DNA from: Phytoactinopolyspora alkaliphila
GTDB taxonomy: Bacteria > Actinomycetota > Actinomycetes > Jiangellales > Jiangellaceae
Reading direction: 5' to 3'
Assembly: GCF_010550695.1 (NCBI RefSeq)
Contig: NZ_JAAGOB010000003.1
Location: 248,001-312,000, forward strand
Length of the DNA: 64,000 bases
Shown: positions 16,974 to 24,452 of the stretch, piece by piece
Layout: each line of letters starts with the position of its first letter
Position numbering within the stretch: the first letter of the stretch is position 1
Notes under the pieces: generated by a model
What the model was told of the DNA's origin: nothing
Database searches by the model: none
The model's input: the letters and a program-made list of their open reading frames with translations, nothing else
Translations under genes and position numbers: made by a program

Positions 16974-17885
16974 GTGAAGGGCATCATTCTGGCGGGCGGG
17001 ACCGGTAGCCGCCTGCATCCGCTCACGGTCGCGGTCAGCAAGCAGCTCATGCCGGTCTACGACAAGCCGATGATCTACTACCCGCTGACCACGCTGATGC
17101 TGGCCGGCGTGCGGGACATCCTGGTCATCACCACACCGGAGGAGTCCGGCGCGTTCCAGGCGCTGCTGGGCGACGGCTCTCGCTTCGGCGTGTCCATCAG
17201 CTACGCCAGCCAGCCACGACCCGAGGGGCTCGCACAGGCCTTCCTCATCGGCTCTTCCCACATCGGCGACGACGCCGTGGCGCTGGTGCTCGGTGACAAC
17301 ATCTTCCACGGGCCGGGCCTCGGCGCCCAGTTGCGGCGGCATTCCGACCCCCGCGGCGGCGTCGTCTTCGCGTATCACGTGGCCGATCCGAGTGCCTACG
17401 GCGTCGTCGAGTTCGACGACGAGGGCCGGGCCGTCTCGCTGGAGGAGAAGCCGGAGAAGCCGAAGAGCGCCTACGCGGTGCCGGGGCTGTACTTCTACGA
17501 CAACCAGGTGGTCGACATCGCCGCGGCGCTTCGGCCGTCCGCGCGGGGTGAGCTGGAGATCACCGACGTCAACCTGGCGTATCTGCGCTCGGGGTCCTTG
17601 CGCGTGGAGGTGCTGCCGCGCGGCACGGCGTGGCTAGACACCGGCACCTTCGAGACGCTGATGGCGGCGGGCGAGTACGTGCGGGTTGTGGAGGCTCGGC
17701 AGGGACAGAAAATCGGATGCCCGGAAGAGGTCGCCTGGCGCCTCGGCCTCATCGACGACGACCATCTGTGGAAACAGGGCCGGGAACTGGAGAGATCCGG
17801 CTACGGCAGGTACCTGATGAGCTTGCTCGACCTGCCCGCGTCACCACCCGTGGCGTCGCCGGCCCCGTCGGGACACGGGAATTGA
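16974..17885 (+). CDS. rfbA: glucose-1-phosphate thymidylyltransferase
   Basis: First enzyme of dTDP-L-rhamnose synthesis: dTTP plus glucose-1-phosphate gives dTDP-glucose. At 303 residues it is a typical short RmlA. The signature [16 protein letters not shown], the [16 protein letters not shown] block, the [11 protein letters not shown] metal site and the EEKPEKPKS and [13 protein letters not shown] segments are all present. The start is a GTG preceded by a G-run at 16957-16964 serving as ribosome site. rfbC follows after 10 nt in the same direction. The product also feeds rfbB and rfbD and possibly the C-methyltransferase branch. Confidence 0.96.
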   Translation: MKGIILAGGTGSRLHPLTVAVSKQLMPVYDKPMIYYPLTTLMLAGVRDILVITTPEESGAFQALLGDGSRFGVSISYASQPRPEGLAQAFLIGSSHIGDDAVALVLGDNIFHGPGLGAQLRRHSDPRGGVVFAYHVADPSAYGVVEFDDEGRAVSLEEKPEKPKSAYAVPGLYFYDNQVVDIAAALRPSARGELEITDVNLAYLRSGSLRVEVLPRGTAWLDTGTFETLMAAGEYVRVVEARQGQKIGCPEEVAWRLGLIDDDHLWKQGRELERSGYGRYLMSLLDLPASPPVASPAPSGHGN

Positions 17886-17895
17886 GGTAGCACGC

Positions 17896-18528
17896 ATGCT
17901 TGACCCAGCCGACCACGAGCCCGGGCTGACACCGATGGCCATCCCCGGCGCCTGGACGTTCACCCCGAGACAATTCCACGACGAGCGCGGCACCTTCCTG
18001 GAGTGGTTCCGGCAGGATCTCCTCGAGGCCGAGCTCGGGCATCCACTGGATCTCCGGCAGGCGAACTGTTCCGTCTCGGCGGCCGGTGTCGTGCGCGGTA
18101 TCCACTTCGCCGACGTGCCTCCCGGCCAAGCGAAATACGTCACCTGCACGGCCGGTGCGATCCTCGACGTCGTGGTGGACGTGCGACGCGGATCCCCCAC
18201 GTTCGGGCAGTGGGACAGCATCCTGCTCGACGACGTCGACCGCCGCGCCGTGTACCTGGCCGAAGGGCTGGGGCACGGCTTCATGTCCCTGGCCGACGGC
18301 TCGACCGTGACGTATCTGTGCTCGTCCGAGTACGCACCCGGGCGCGAACACGGTGTCCAGCCGCTCGACAAGGAGCTGGCCATCATGTGGCCCTCCATCA
18401 ACCTGCGCGGTCAGTGGCTCACGGTGCAGATGTCGGCCAAGGACGCCGAGGCGCCTACCCTGGCCGAGGCCGAGCGGCTCGGGCTCCTGCCGGAGTTCCA
18501 GGAAGTGACGCCGGCGCCCAGCCGGTGA
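17896..18528 (+). CDS. rfbC: dTDP-4-dehydrorhamnose 3,5-epimerase
   Basis: Third enzyme of dTDP-L-rhamnose synthesis; a cupin-fold epimerase acting on dTDP-4-keto-6-deoxyglucose. The 210-residue sequence has the opening RQFHDERGTFLEWF, catalytic His in GVVRGIHFAD, the VVVDVRRGSPTFGQW strand and the EGLGHGFMSLAD segment. The ATG has GAGGT upstream. It forms a two-gene operon with rfbA and ends immediately before the stop of the convergent rfbD, with no spacer. Confidence 0.95.
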   Translation: MLDPADHEPGLTPMAIPGAWTFTPRQFHDERGTFLEWFRQDLLEAELGHPLDLRQANCSVSAAGVVRGIHFADVPPGQAKYVTCTAGAILDVVVDVRRGSPTFGQWDSILLDDVDRRAVYLAEGLGHGFMSLADGSTVTYLCSSEYAPGREHGVQPLDKELAIMWPSINLRGQWLTVQMSAKDAEAPTLAEAERLGLLPEFQEVTPAPSR

Positions 18529-19383
18529 TCAGCGGACCGAGGTGAGCATCCGCACCGCGGCCGCGTCGAACGCCTGCCGCCAGGGCCGCATGGGCGGCAA
18601 GGCCGCTTTCGCCCACCCCGCGTGCCCGAGCACCGAATACGCGGGCCGCGGGGCGGGGCGCACGAACCGGTCCGACGTGGTGGGCCGGACCCGGCCCGGA
18701 TCGAGTCCGAGCACAGCGAAGACGGCCTGGGCCAGCTGGAACCAGGTGGCCTGCCCGGCGTTGGTGGCGTGGTAGACGCCGGGAGGCGCTCCAGCCCGGA
18801 CCAGATCCACGATCCGTTCGGCCAGATCGCGCGTCCAGGTCGGCTGCCCCGACTGGTCGTCCACGACGTCGACGTGGTCCCGGGTGGCGGCGAGGTGACG
18901 CATGGTGGAGACGAAGTTCGGGCCGTGTTCGCCATACAGCCAGGCCGTGCGCAGAATGGCGCCGGAGCCGGGCAGGTGCTCCAGCACTGCCCGTTCCGCC
19001 TCCGCCTTGCTGCGCCCATAGGCCGAGACCGGATTGACCGGGGTGTCCTCGGGGTACGGCTCGGTGGCGGTCCCGTCGAAGACGTAGTCGGTGGAGACAT
19101 GGATCAGCCGCGCTCCGTGCGCCTGGCAGGCCTTCGCGACGTTGGCGGTGCCGACGCCGTTGACCTCCATCGCGGCGTCCGGCTCGGCCTCCGCGCCGTC
19201 CACGTCCGTCCACGCTGCGAGATGTACGACGACGTCATGCCCGGCCACCGCGTCGCCGACCGCGGCGGTATCCGTGACGTCGAGATCAGCCCTGGTGGAG
19301 GCTGTGGTGGCCTCCGGCGGCAACATCGGGACCAGATCCTGGCCGAGCATCCCGCCCGCTCCGGTGACGAGCCACCTGGTCAT
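18529..19383 (-). CDS. rfbD: dTDP-4-dehydrorhamnose reductase
   Basis: Last step of dTDP-L-rhamnose synthesis; an NAD(P)H-dependent SDR. Seen are TGAGGMLGQDLV, LAAWTDVDGAE, HVSTDYVFDG and YGRSKAEAE (YxxxK), followed by RTAWLYG, all RmlD hallmarks. The ATG at 19383 with GTGGGA upstream is preferred over an in-frame GTG at 19395. The gene is convergent with rfbA-rfbC and abuts it, so the four rhamnose genes are clustered but split into three transcription units. Confidence 0.94.
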   Translation of the reverse strand: MTRWLVTGAGGMLGQDLVPMLPPEATTASTRADLDVTDTAAVGDAVAGHDVVVHLAAWTDVDGAEAEPDAAMEVNGVGTANVAKACQAHGARLIHVSTDYVFDGTATEPYPEDTPVNPVSAYGRSKAEAERAVLEHLPGSGAILRTAWLYGEHGPNFVSTMRHLAATRDHVDVVDDQSGQPTWTRDLAERIVDLVRAGAPPGVYHATNAGQATWFQLAQAVFAVLGLDPGRVRPTTSDRFVRPAPRPAYSVLGHAGWAKAALPPMRPWRQAFDAAAVRMLTSVR

Positions 19384-19437
19384 GCTTCCCACCACATCAG
19401 CCCACGGTATCGCGGCCTTTTCCGGAGCGTCCAGGGG

Positions 19438-20079
19438 TCAGTACGCGGCCGTGAAGCGAGACCGGCGATGCTTCGGCCGCTCCACCTCGTCCACGAGGGC
19501 GGCGGCGAGGTCGGGCACCGAGATGACGGATTCGCCGTCGGCGTCGGTCAGGAGCTCGTCGGTGCCGACCCGGAAGCGCCCGGTTCTCGATCCTTCCTCC
19601 AGCCGGGCCGGCGGGCTGAGGTAGGTCCAGTCGACGACCGGGTCGGCGCGGAGCGTGTCGAGCTGCTCGGCGCAGGCCAGCGCGATGGGCCGATACTCGG
19701 GGAAGACGTAGCGGGGATCGTCGAGCGCGATGCGCCCGCCTGTCCCGGGCACCACCAGGCTGGCGGCGCCGCCGACGAGCATCAGCCTGGCCGGTGAGTG
19801 GGCGAGGCCGGCCAGGAGCGCCTTGGCGGTGATGACCAGGTCGGCCTCCTGGCCCGCTGGTGGACGGGTGGCGCTGACGACGACGTCCTGCCCCGCGGCG
19901 AGCTCGGCCACGTCGTCGACGTTGGTGGCGTCGCCAGATCGGATCCGGATGCCGGGCGGCAGCGAGCCGCGGCGGGAGAGGTCACGGACGACCGCGGTGA
20001 CGTCGTGGCCGCGGGTGAGTGCCTCGGTGACGATGTGATGGCCGACGTTCCCCGTGGCTCCGAAGACGGTGATACGCAT
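19438..20079 (-). CDS. NAD(P)-dependent oxidoreductase (atypical SDR, NmrA-like)
   Basis: A 213-residue single-domain Rossmann protein with the opening ITVFGATGNVGHHIV and the conserved MLVGGAASL strand. It lacks a standard YxxxK, as in the atypical SDR5 group. Such proteins reduce small carbonyl substrates or sense redox state. Start has GGAG 9 nt upstream. It is separated from the transporter gene by a low-complexity spacer. Substrate unknown. Confidence 0.8.
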   Translation of the reverse strand: MRITVFGATGNVGHHIVTEALTRGHDVTAVVRDLSRRGSLPPGIRIRSGDATNVDDVAELAAGQDVVVSATRPPAGQEADLVITAKALLAGLAHSPARLMLVGGAASLVVPGTGGRIALDDPRYVFPEYRPIALACAEQLDTLRADPVVDWTYLSPPARLEEGSRTGRFRVGTDELLTDADGESVISVPDLAAALVDEVERPKHRRSRFTAAY

Positions 20080-20169
20080 GGGTCAGGTTCTCCTTGTGTG
20101 CTGGCGGTTGCTGGTTGATGGTTGCTCGTTGGCGGGTGCCGGTTGGTGGTTGCCGGTCGATGCGATGGT
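20080..20169. repeat. degenerate GGTTG-type short repeats
   Basis: Within this spacer, 20106-20157 is a run of degenerate GGTTGC/GGTTGG units, giving unusually G/T-rich plus-strand composition. No function can be assigned. Confidence 0.4.
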
Positions 20170-21189
20170 TCAGACGGGGTGGCGGAGGTGCTTGCGTGCC
20201 ATGGCGGCTCGAACGGTGCCAGCCGGAAGCTGGGCGGCGGCGATCGACAGCAGGGCGAGGCCGAGGCCCGCGGTCTGGGCGAATGTGAGCGACTCCGACA
20301 GGATCAGCCAGCCGAGAATGGTGGCGACCACCGGAGAGAGCAGCGGCAGGAAGGACACCGCCGCGACGGGCAGCCGCTCCACGCCCTGGAACCACAGCGC
20401 GTACGCCAGGAGTGTCCCCACCAGGCCGAGCCAGGCGTACCCGCCGATCGCGGGCAGGTCGAGCGCGGGTGGCGGCCCTTCAATCGCGAGGGCCAGCGGC
20501 GCGAGGAACAGGCCGCCCGCGGTGAGCTGCCAGCCAGTGAAGGTCAGGAGGCTGGTACCTGCAGGCCGGCCCCAGCGCTTGGTCAGCACGACGCCGGTGG
20601 CCATCGCGGCGGTCCCGGCCAGGCCGGCCACCACGCCGAGGGTGTCGAAGGTGGCCTCGCCTCGGAGCACCATCATCGCCACCCCGGCGGTGCCGGCCAC
20701 ACCCCATCCGATCCGCCAGCCTGTCGGGCGCTCGCGAAGCAGTCCGAACGCGATTCCCGCGACGAGGAGCGGCTGGACGGCGCCGAGGGTGGCGGCGACC
20801 CCGCCGGGAAGCCGGTAGGCCGCGACGAACAGAAGCGCGAAGAACGCGCCGATGTTGAGGGTGCCGAGGATGGCCGATCGCCACCACCAGGAGCCGCGCG
20901 GCAGGGCGCGGGTGAACGCGAGAACGAGCAGCCCCGCGGGGAGAGCCCGGATGGCGCCCGAGAGCAGCGGCCGGTCGGGTGGGAGGAACTCGGTGGTGAC
21001 CAGGTAGGTGGTCCCCCAGGTGATCGGTGTGATCGCCGTGAGTGCGGTGATCATCCCGATCCGCGGGCCCTCGCTGGAGGCGGGGGAAGCGCCGGTCGCA
21101 GAGGAAGTACCGGTGCCGGATGGAGCGCCGTCGGCGGAGGGAGTTCCGGCGCGAGAGGGAACGATCACCGGTGCTGTCTGAACCGCCAT
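20170..21189 (-). CDS. EamA/DMT-family transporter
   Basis: A 339-residue membrane protein with a Ser/Pro/Gly-rich N-terminal tail (about 40 residues) and then about ten hydrophobic segments in two homologous EamA halves; WGTTYLVTTEFLPPDRPLL is typical of the first half. Such proteins export metabolites or drugs. The gene is divergent from a marR gene and the two share operator copies that include each ribosome-binding site, strongly suggesting control by that MarR protein. Confidence 0.88.
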   Translation of the reverse strand: MAVQTAPVIVPSRAGTPSADGAPSGTGTSSATGASPASSEGPRIGMITALTAITPITWGTTYLVTTEFLPPDRPLLSGAIRALPAGLLVLAFTRALPRGSWWWRSAILGTLNIGAFFALLFVAAYRLPGGVAATLGAVQPLLVAGIAFGLLRERPTGWRIGWGVAGTAGVAMMVLRGEATFDTLGVVAGLAGTAAMATGVVLTKRWGRPAGTSLLTFTGWQLTAGGLFLAPLALAIEGPPPALDLPAIGGYAWLGLVGTLLAYALWFQGVERLPVAAVSFLPLLSPVVATILGWLILSESLTFAQTAGLGLALLSIAAAQLPAGTVRAAMARKHLRHPV

Positions 21190-21193
21190 GACG

Positions 21194-21274
21194 ACTCCTT
21201 AACGTTGAAATGTTGAATGTTAAGGAGACTAGCGGTCTGATACCTTAGTGTCAAAGAGTTCAACGTTAAGGAGT
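21194..21274. promoter_or_regulatory. MarR-type operator region shared by the EamA transporter and marR
   Basis: Two exact 16-bp copies in inverted orientation, ACTCCTTAACGTTGAA at 21194-21209 and its complement at 21259-21274, plus a third imperfect copy at 21213-21228. Each outer copy contains the AAGGAG ribosome site of the adjacent gene. The inner AACGTT is itself palindromic, as expected for a MarR-dimer site. Confidence 0.65.
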
Positions 21275-21278
21275 TCTG

Positions 21279-21776
21279 ATGGTGGACAACGTGGATCGAG
21301 TGCTGGAGCAATGGAGAGCCGAGCGGCCCGACCTCGACGCCGCGCCGATGGGCGTCATCGGGCGCATCTCGCGCGCGGCCCGATGCCTCGAACGCGAGCT
21401 TCAGGAGATCTTCGACCGCCACGGTCTGCAGACGTGGGAGTTCGACATCCTCGCCACCCTGCGCCGGTCCGGCCGTCCCTACCAGCTCACCGCGGGCGGG
21501 CTCGTCGCGTCCGCGATGGTGACGTCCGGAGCCATCACCAACCGGATCGACCGGTTGGTCGCCAGAGGGTTGGTCACCCGGGTGACCGACCCGAACAACC
21601 GGCGCAGCGTCCTGATCACTCTCACCGACCAGGGCCTCGATCTGGTGAACGAGGCCGTGGAACGGCACGTTGCCAACGAGCACCGCCTGCTCAGCGTGTT
21701 CACCCAGGCCGAACAGGACGAGCTTGCCGGCCTCTTGCGTACGCTGCTCGAAAGCCTCGGCGACACGCCGGCGTGA
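21279..21776 (+). CDS. MarR-family transcriptional regulator
   Basis: A 165-residue winged-helix regulator. The N-terminal dimerisation helix is followed by the DNA-binding core TAGGLVASAMVTSGAITNRIDRLVARGLV and the wing RVTDPNNRRSVLITLTDQG, a textbook MarR signature. It probably represses its own gene and the divergent exporter gene through the three-copy operator between them, released by an unknown ligand exported by that transporter. Confidence 0.93.
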   Translation: MVDNVDRVLEQWRAERPDLDAAPMGVIGRISRAARCLERELQEIFDRHGLQTWEFDILATLRRSGRPYQLTAGGLVASAMVTSGAITNRIDRLVARGLVTRVTDPNNRRSVLITLTDQGLDLVNEAVERHVANEHRLLSVFTQAEQDELAGLLRTLLESLGDTPA

Positions 21777-21786
21777 GCGTGGGACC

Positions 21787-22110
21787 TCAGAGCACGAACA
21801 TGCCCTTGGCCGGCAGCGTCTTGATCAATCCTCGCCGCTCGAGCTCGGCCACCGCACGCCGCACCGTCTCCAGCGAGACGCCGTACTGCCGCGCCAGAGT
21901 CCGCTGCGGGGTCAGCATCGACTTCGGCCTGATCGCCTCGGTCTTGATGCACTCCGCGAGATACTCGGCAAGTCTCATGTACTGATATGCGCCATCCTTC
22001 GCGTCCGGATCGAACGGCTTCATCAGGGACGGGTCCGGCGTGCGCGCCGGTGTCTCGTCATCGTCGGGCCGAGCCGCCCCCACGGCCGCGGCCAAGCGTC
22101 GTTCACTCAC
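21787..22110 (-). CDS. GntR-type HTH regulator (HTH domain only)
   Basis: A 107-residue protein with one GntR winged helix: YQYMRLAEYLAECIKTEAI, then MLTPQRTLARQYGVSLETV and the RRAVAELERRGLI recognition region. No effector domain follows, so it is shorter than most GntR proteins. The GTG at 22110 overlaps the upstream stop (GTGA); an in-frame GTG at 22122 sits too close to the AAGGAGG site. It is co-transcribed with the APS-kinase gene. Confidence 0.8.
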   Translation of the reverse strand: MSERRLAAAVGAARPDDDETPARTPDPSLMKPFDPDAKDGAYQYMRLAEYLAECIKTEAIRPKSMLTPQRTLARQYGVSLETVRRAVAELERRGLIKTLPAKGMFVL

Positions 22111-23396
22111 CTGGTGACCCACCCTCCTTCAGCCAGGAACTCCATGACCAGGTCTCGCGCCTGTGAGATTGTCATCTGCGACGTGTCGAGCACAAGATCC
22201 GCGTCCTCCGGGATCTCGTACGGGCTGGAGATGCCGGTGAACTCCGGGATGGTACCGGCCCTGGCCCGCGCATACAGGCCCTTGCGGTCCCGCCGCTCGC
22301 ACTCCTCCAGCGGCGTCGCCACGTGCACCAGGACGAAGTCTCCTGATTCCTCGGCCATCGCCCGCACTTCGGCCCGGGTGGTGGCGAACGGGGCGATCGG
22401 CGCGCAGACGGCCAGACCGTCGTGGCGGGCGATCTCGGCCGCGACAAACCCGATTCGCCGCACGTTGCGGTCCCGATCCACGCGGGAGAACCCCAGCCCG
22501 GCAGAGAGGTTGCGCCGGACGACATCGCCGTCGAGCAGGGTGACGGTGCGTCCGGAATGCTCAGCGAGTCGTTCGACGACGGCCCTCGCCACCGTCGACT
22601 TGCCGGAACCGGACAGCCCGGTGAGCAGGACGACGAGCCCACGCTCGGGACGGGCAGGGCGCCACCTTCGCCAGGCCGCCGCGCTGGCGGCCGGCCAGTC
22701 TTCGGCCGGGAGCTCCTTCCCGGTGTTCAGTGCCTCGTGCAGGGCGGCGTGATCGGGTCGCCTGAACGCGAGTGCCGGTTCGGCCCCGTAGGCCCGGGCG
22801 ACCGTCGCGGCCAGCGCGTCGTCTCGCTCGTCGTCGTAACGCGGTGCCGGTACGACGACGACCTCGGCCTCCCGGCCGTCGGCCCGCAGGTCGTCGCGGA
22901 TTGCGAGCGCGGCCGGGACGACCATGTGCACCGGTGGTCCCGGGACGGTCAGCCGCGGACCGTCGAGGACCACAATCAGGGCCGGGCGATCCGGGGCGAG
23001 TGCGGCGAGTGCGTGGGCGTCAGGAGGGTTGTGCCCGACGACGGCCGACGCGCTGTCGAGGCGGGCATGTGCCGGGTTCAGCCGCAGGCCGCTGTATGGA
23101 CCGCGGGCCGGGCCTTCGGCGGAGGCGTCCGACGCGGTGATCACGCCGGAGAGTGCGATCTCGCGGTCCGGGTCGGACAGCTGGGCGTGGGTCTGGGCGA
23201 CCACGCCGACCGTCGTGACCGGCGCGCCCTCCTGATCGGTGACGACGAGCCGGCGGCTGGCGAACGCATCCTGGCCGACCGCTGCGGGTACCTCGATCCG
23301 TACGGTCGGCGTGCCGATGCCGAGCAGCGCGAGCTCGATCTCGGCCAGCGTCACTGGCGCGGGAGTGATGCTGGGCGGTGCCGTCGGGTGATTCAC
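22107..23396 (-). CDS. cysC: adenylylsulfate kinase with degenerate ATP-sulfurylase-like N-terminus
   Basis: A 429-residue two-part protein. Residues 250-429 are a complete APS kinase: P-loop GLSGSGKST (260-268), LLDGDVVRRNLSAGLGFSR, the NVRRIGFVA segment, and the GLYARARAG and FTGISSPYE substrate loops. It phosphorylates adenylylsulfate to PAPS. Residues 1-240 resemble the PUA and catalytic parts of ATP sulfurylase, but the QxRNP/HxxH active-site motif is not visible, so that half may be structural. It is followed by a coupled GntR gene. No cysN, cysD or sulfate transporter gene lies nearby. Confidence 0.85.
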   Translation of the reverse strand: MNHPTAPPSITPAPVTLAEIELALLGIGTPTVRIEVPAAVGQDAFASRRLVVTDQEGAPVTTVGVVAQTHAQLSDPDREIALSGVITASDASAEGPARGPYSGLRLNPAHARLDSASAVVGHNPPDAHALAALAPDRPALIVVLDGPRLTVPGPPVHMVVPAALAIRDDLRADGREAEVVVVPAPRYDDERDDALAATVARAYGAEPALAFRRPDHAALHEALNTGKELPAEDWPAASAAAWRRWRPARPERGLVVLLTGLSGSGKSTVARAVVERLAEHSGRTVTLLDGDVVRRNLSAGLGFSRVDRDRNVRRIGFVAAEIARHDGLAVCAPIAPFATTRAEVRAMAEESGDFVLVHVATPLEECERRDRKGLYARARAGTIPEFTGISSPYEIPEDADLVLDTSQMTISQARDLVMEFLAEGGWVTR

Positions 23397-23476
23397 GCGG
23401 CAAGCCTATGAGGGGGCGGAACGCGAGGCCAGCGGGGGACGCGGCGGTCCTTTCATCCTCGCGCGGACTGGCCGCG

Positions 23477-24130
23477 TCAGGCGAGCCGGTCGACCGCCTC
23501 GTCGATGGGTACCTCGCCACCGGCGAGCTCCAGATTGAGCAGAGCCGTGCGGGGCTCGTCGAGCAGTTTGAGCACGACCGCCGCGACGTCGTCGCGCGAA
23601 ATCTCGCCCCGATCGACCGACTCGTCCAGCGTCACCCGCCCGGTGCCCGGCTCGTTGGTGAGCCGCCCGGGGCGGAGCACCGTCCAGTCGAGGTCGCGGG
23701 CACGAAGATCGTCCTCGCTGGCCGACTTTGCTTTCAGGTAGGCGGCGAACACCTCATCGGTGCCGGGAGGCACGGGCTTGCCGGCGCCCATCGAGGAGAT
23801 GAGGATGTACCGGCGGACTCCGGCCTGCTCCGCGGCGTCGGCCAGAAGAGCCGCCGCGGCGCGGTCCACGGTGTCCTTGCGGGCGGCGCCGCTCCCCGGG
23901 CCCGCGCCTGCCGCGAAGACCACGGCGTCGACACCGTCCAGCTCCGGCAGGAGATCCTCCGCGCCGGCCTGCTCCAGGTCCAGGACCACGGCCGTGGCGC
24001 CGACGTCGGCCAGCTCGGCGCCGTGGTCCGGATTGCGGATCAAGCCGATCGCCTCGTCGCCCCGGAGGGTGAGCAGCCGCTCGAGCCGCATGGCGATCTG
24101 TCCGTGTCCGCCCGCAATCAGCACTCGCAT
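23477..24130 (-). CDS. NAD(P)-binding oxidoreductase (atypical SDR)
   Basis: A 217-residue Rossmann protein starting MRVLIAGGHGQIAMRLERLL, with a conserved YILISSMGAGKP strand and a YLKAKSASED helix in which Tyr and Lys could be the YxxxK pair. This pattern fits the NAD(P)H-binding SDR_a5 group. The ATG at 24130 is preferred over one at 24148 because it starts at the first Rossmann strand. The reaction is unknown. Confidence 0.8.
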   Translation of the reverse strand: MRVLIAGGHGQIAMRLERLLTLRGDEAIGLIRNPDHGAELADVGATAVVLDLEQAGAEDLLPELDGVDAVVFAAGAGPGSGAARKDTVDRAAAALLADAAEQAGVRRYILISSMGAGKPVPPGTDEVFAAYLKAKSASEDDLRARDLDWTVLRPGRLTNEPGTGRVTLDESVDRGEISRDDVAAVVLKLLDEPRTALLNLELAGGEVPIDEAVDRLA

Positions 24131-24452
24131 GCGCCACACCGTACCCAATTGCGCCTGGGCCGTCGCCTACCCGTTGATCGTCGCTGCGTTAGGCATCGTC
24201 AGGCGGATGCTCAACGGGCCGACGATCACCTCGTGGAGTGACCGACACAGCGACGATCACCGGCCGCCTGGATCGCCGAACCGGGTGTCCGCCGTGGTGA
24301 GCACATGCACCGTGGAGGCCGGGATCGCTTTGGCCATCTTGTCTGAAGTGCGTCATGTCGGCATCTGGCCAACGCAAACCGTTGCTTATGCAACTTCAAC
24401 CGGTTAGGGATTGTCTATACCGCAGCCGGCCTGCATTTACCTGGGAGACCCG
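24131..24452. promoter_or_regulatory. upstream region of the subtilase gene
   Basis: A 322-nt gene-free stretch. It contains an inverted pair TGATCGTCGCTG (24175-24186) and its complement (24248-24259), related to the GATC-rich palindromes elsewhere, and a small inverted repeat GTTGC-TTAT-GCAAC (24381-24394) close to the start that could be an operator. Confidence 0.4.
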
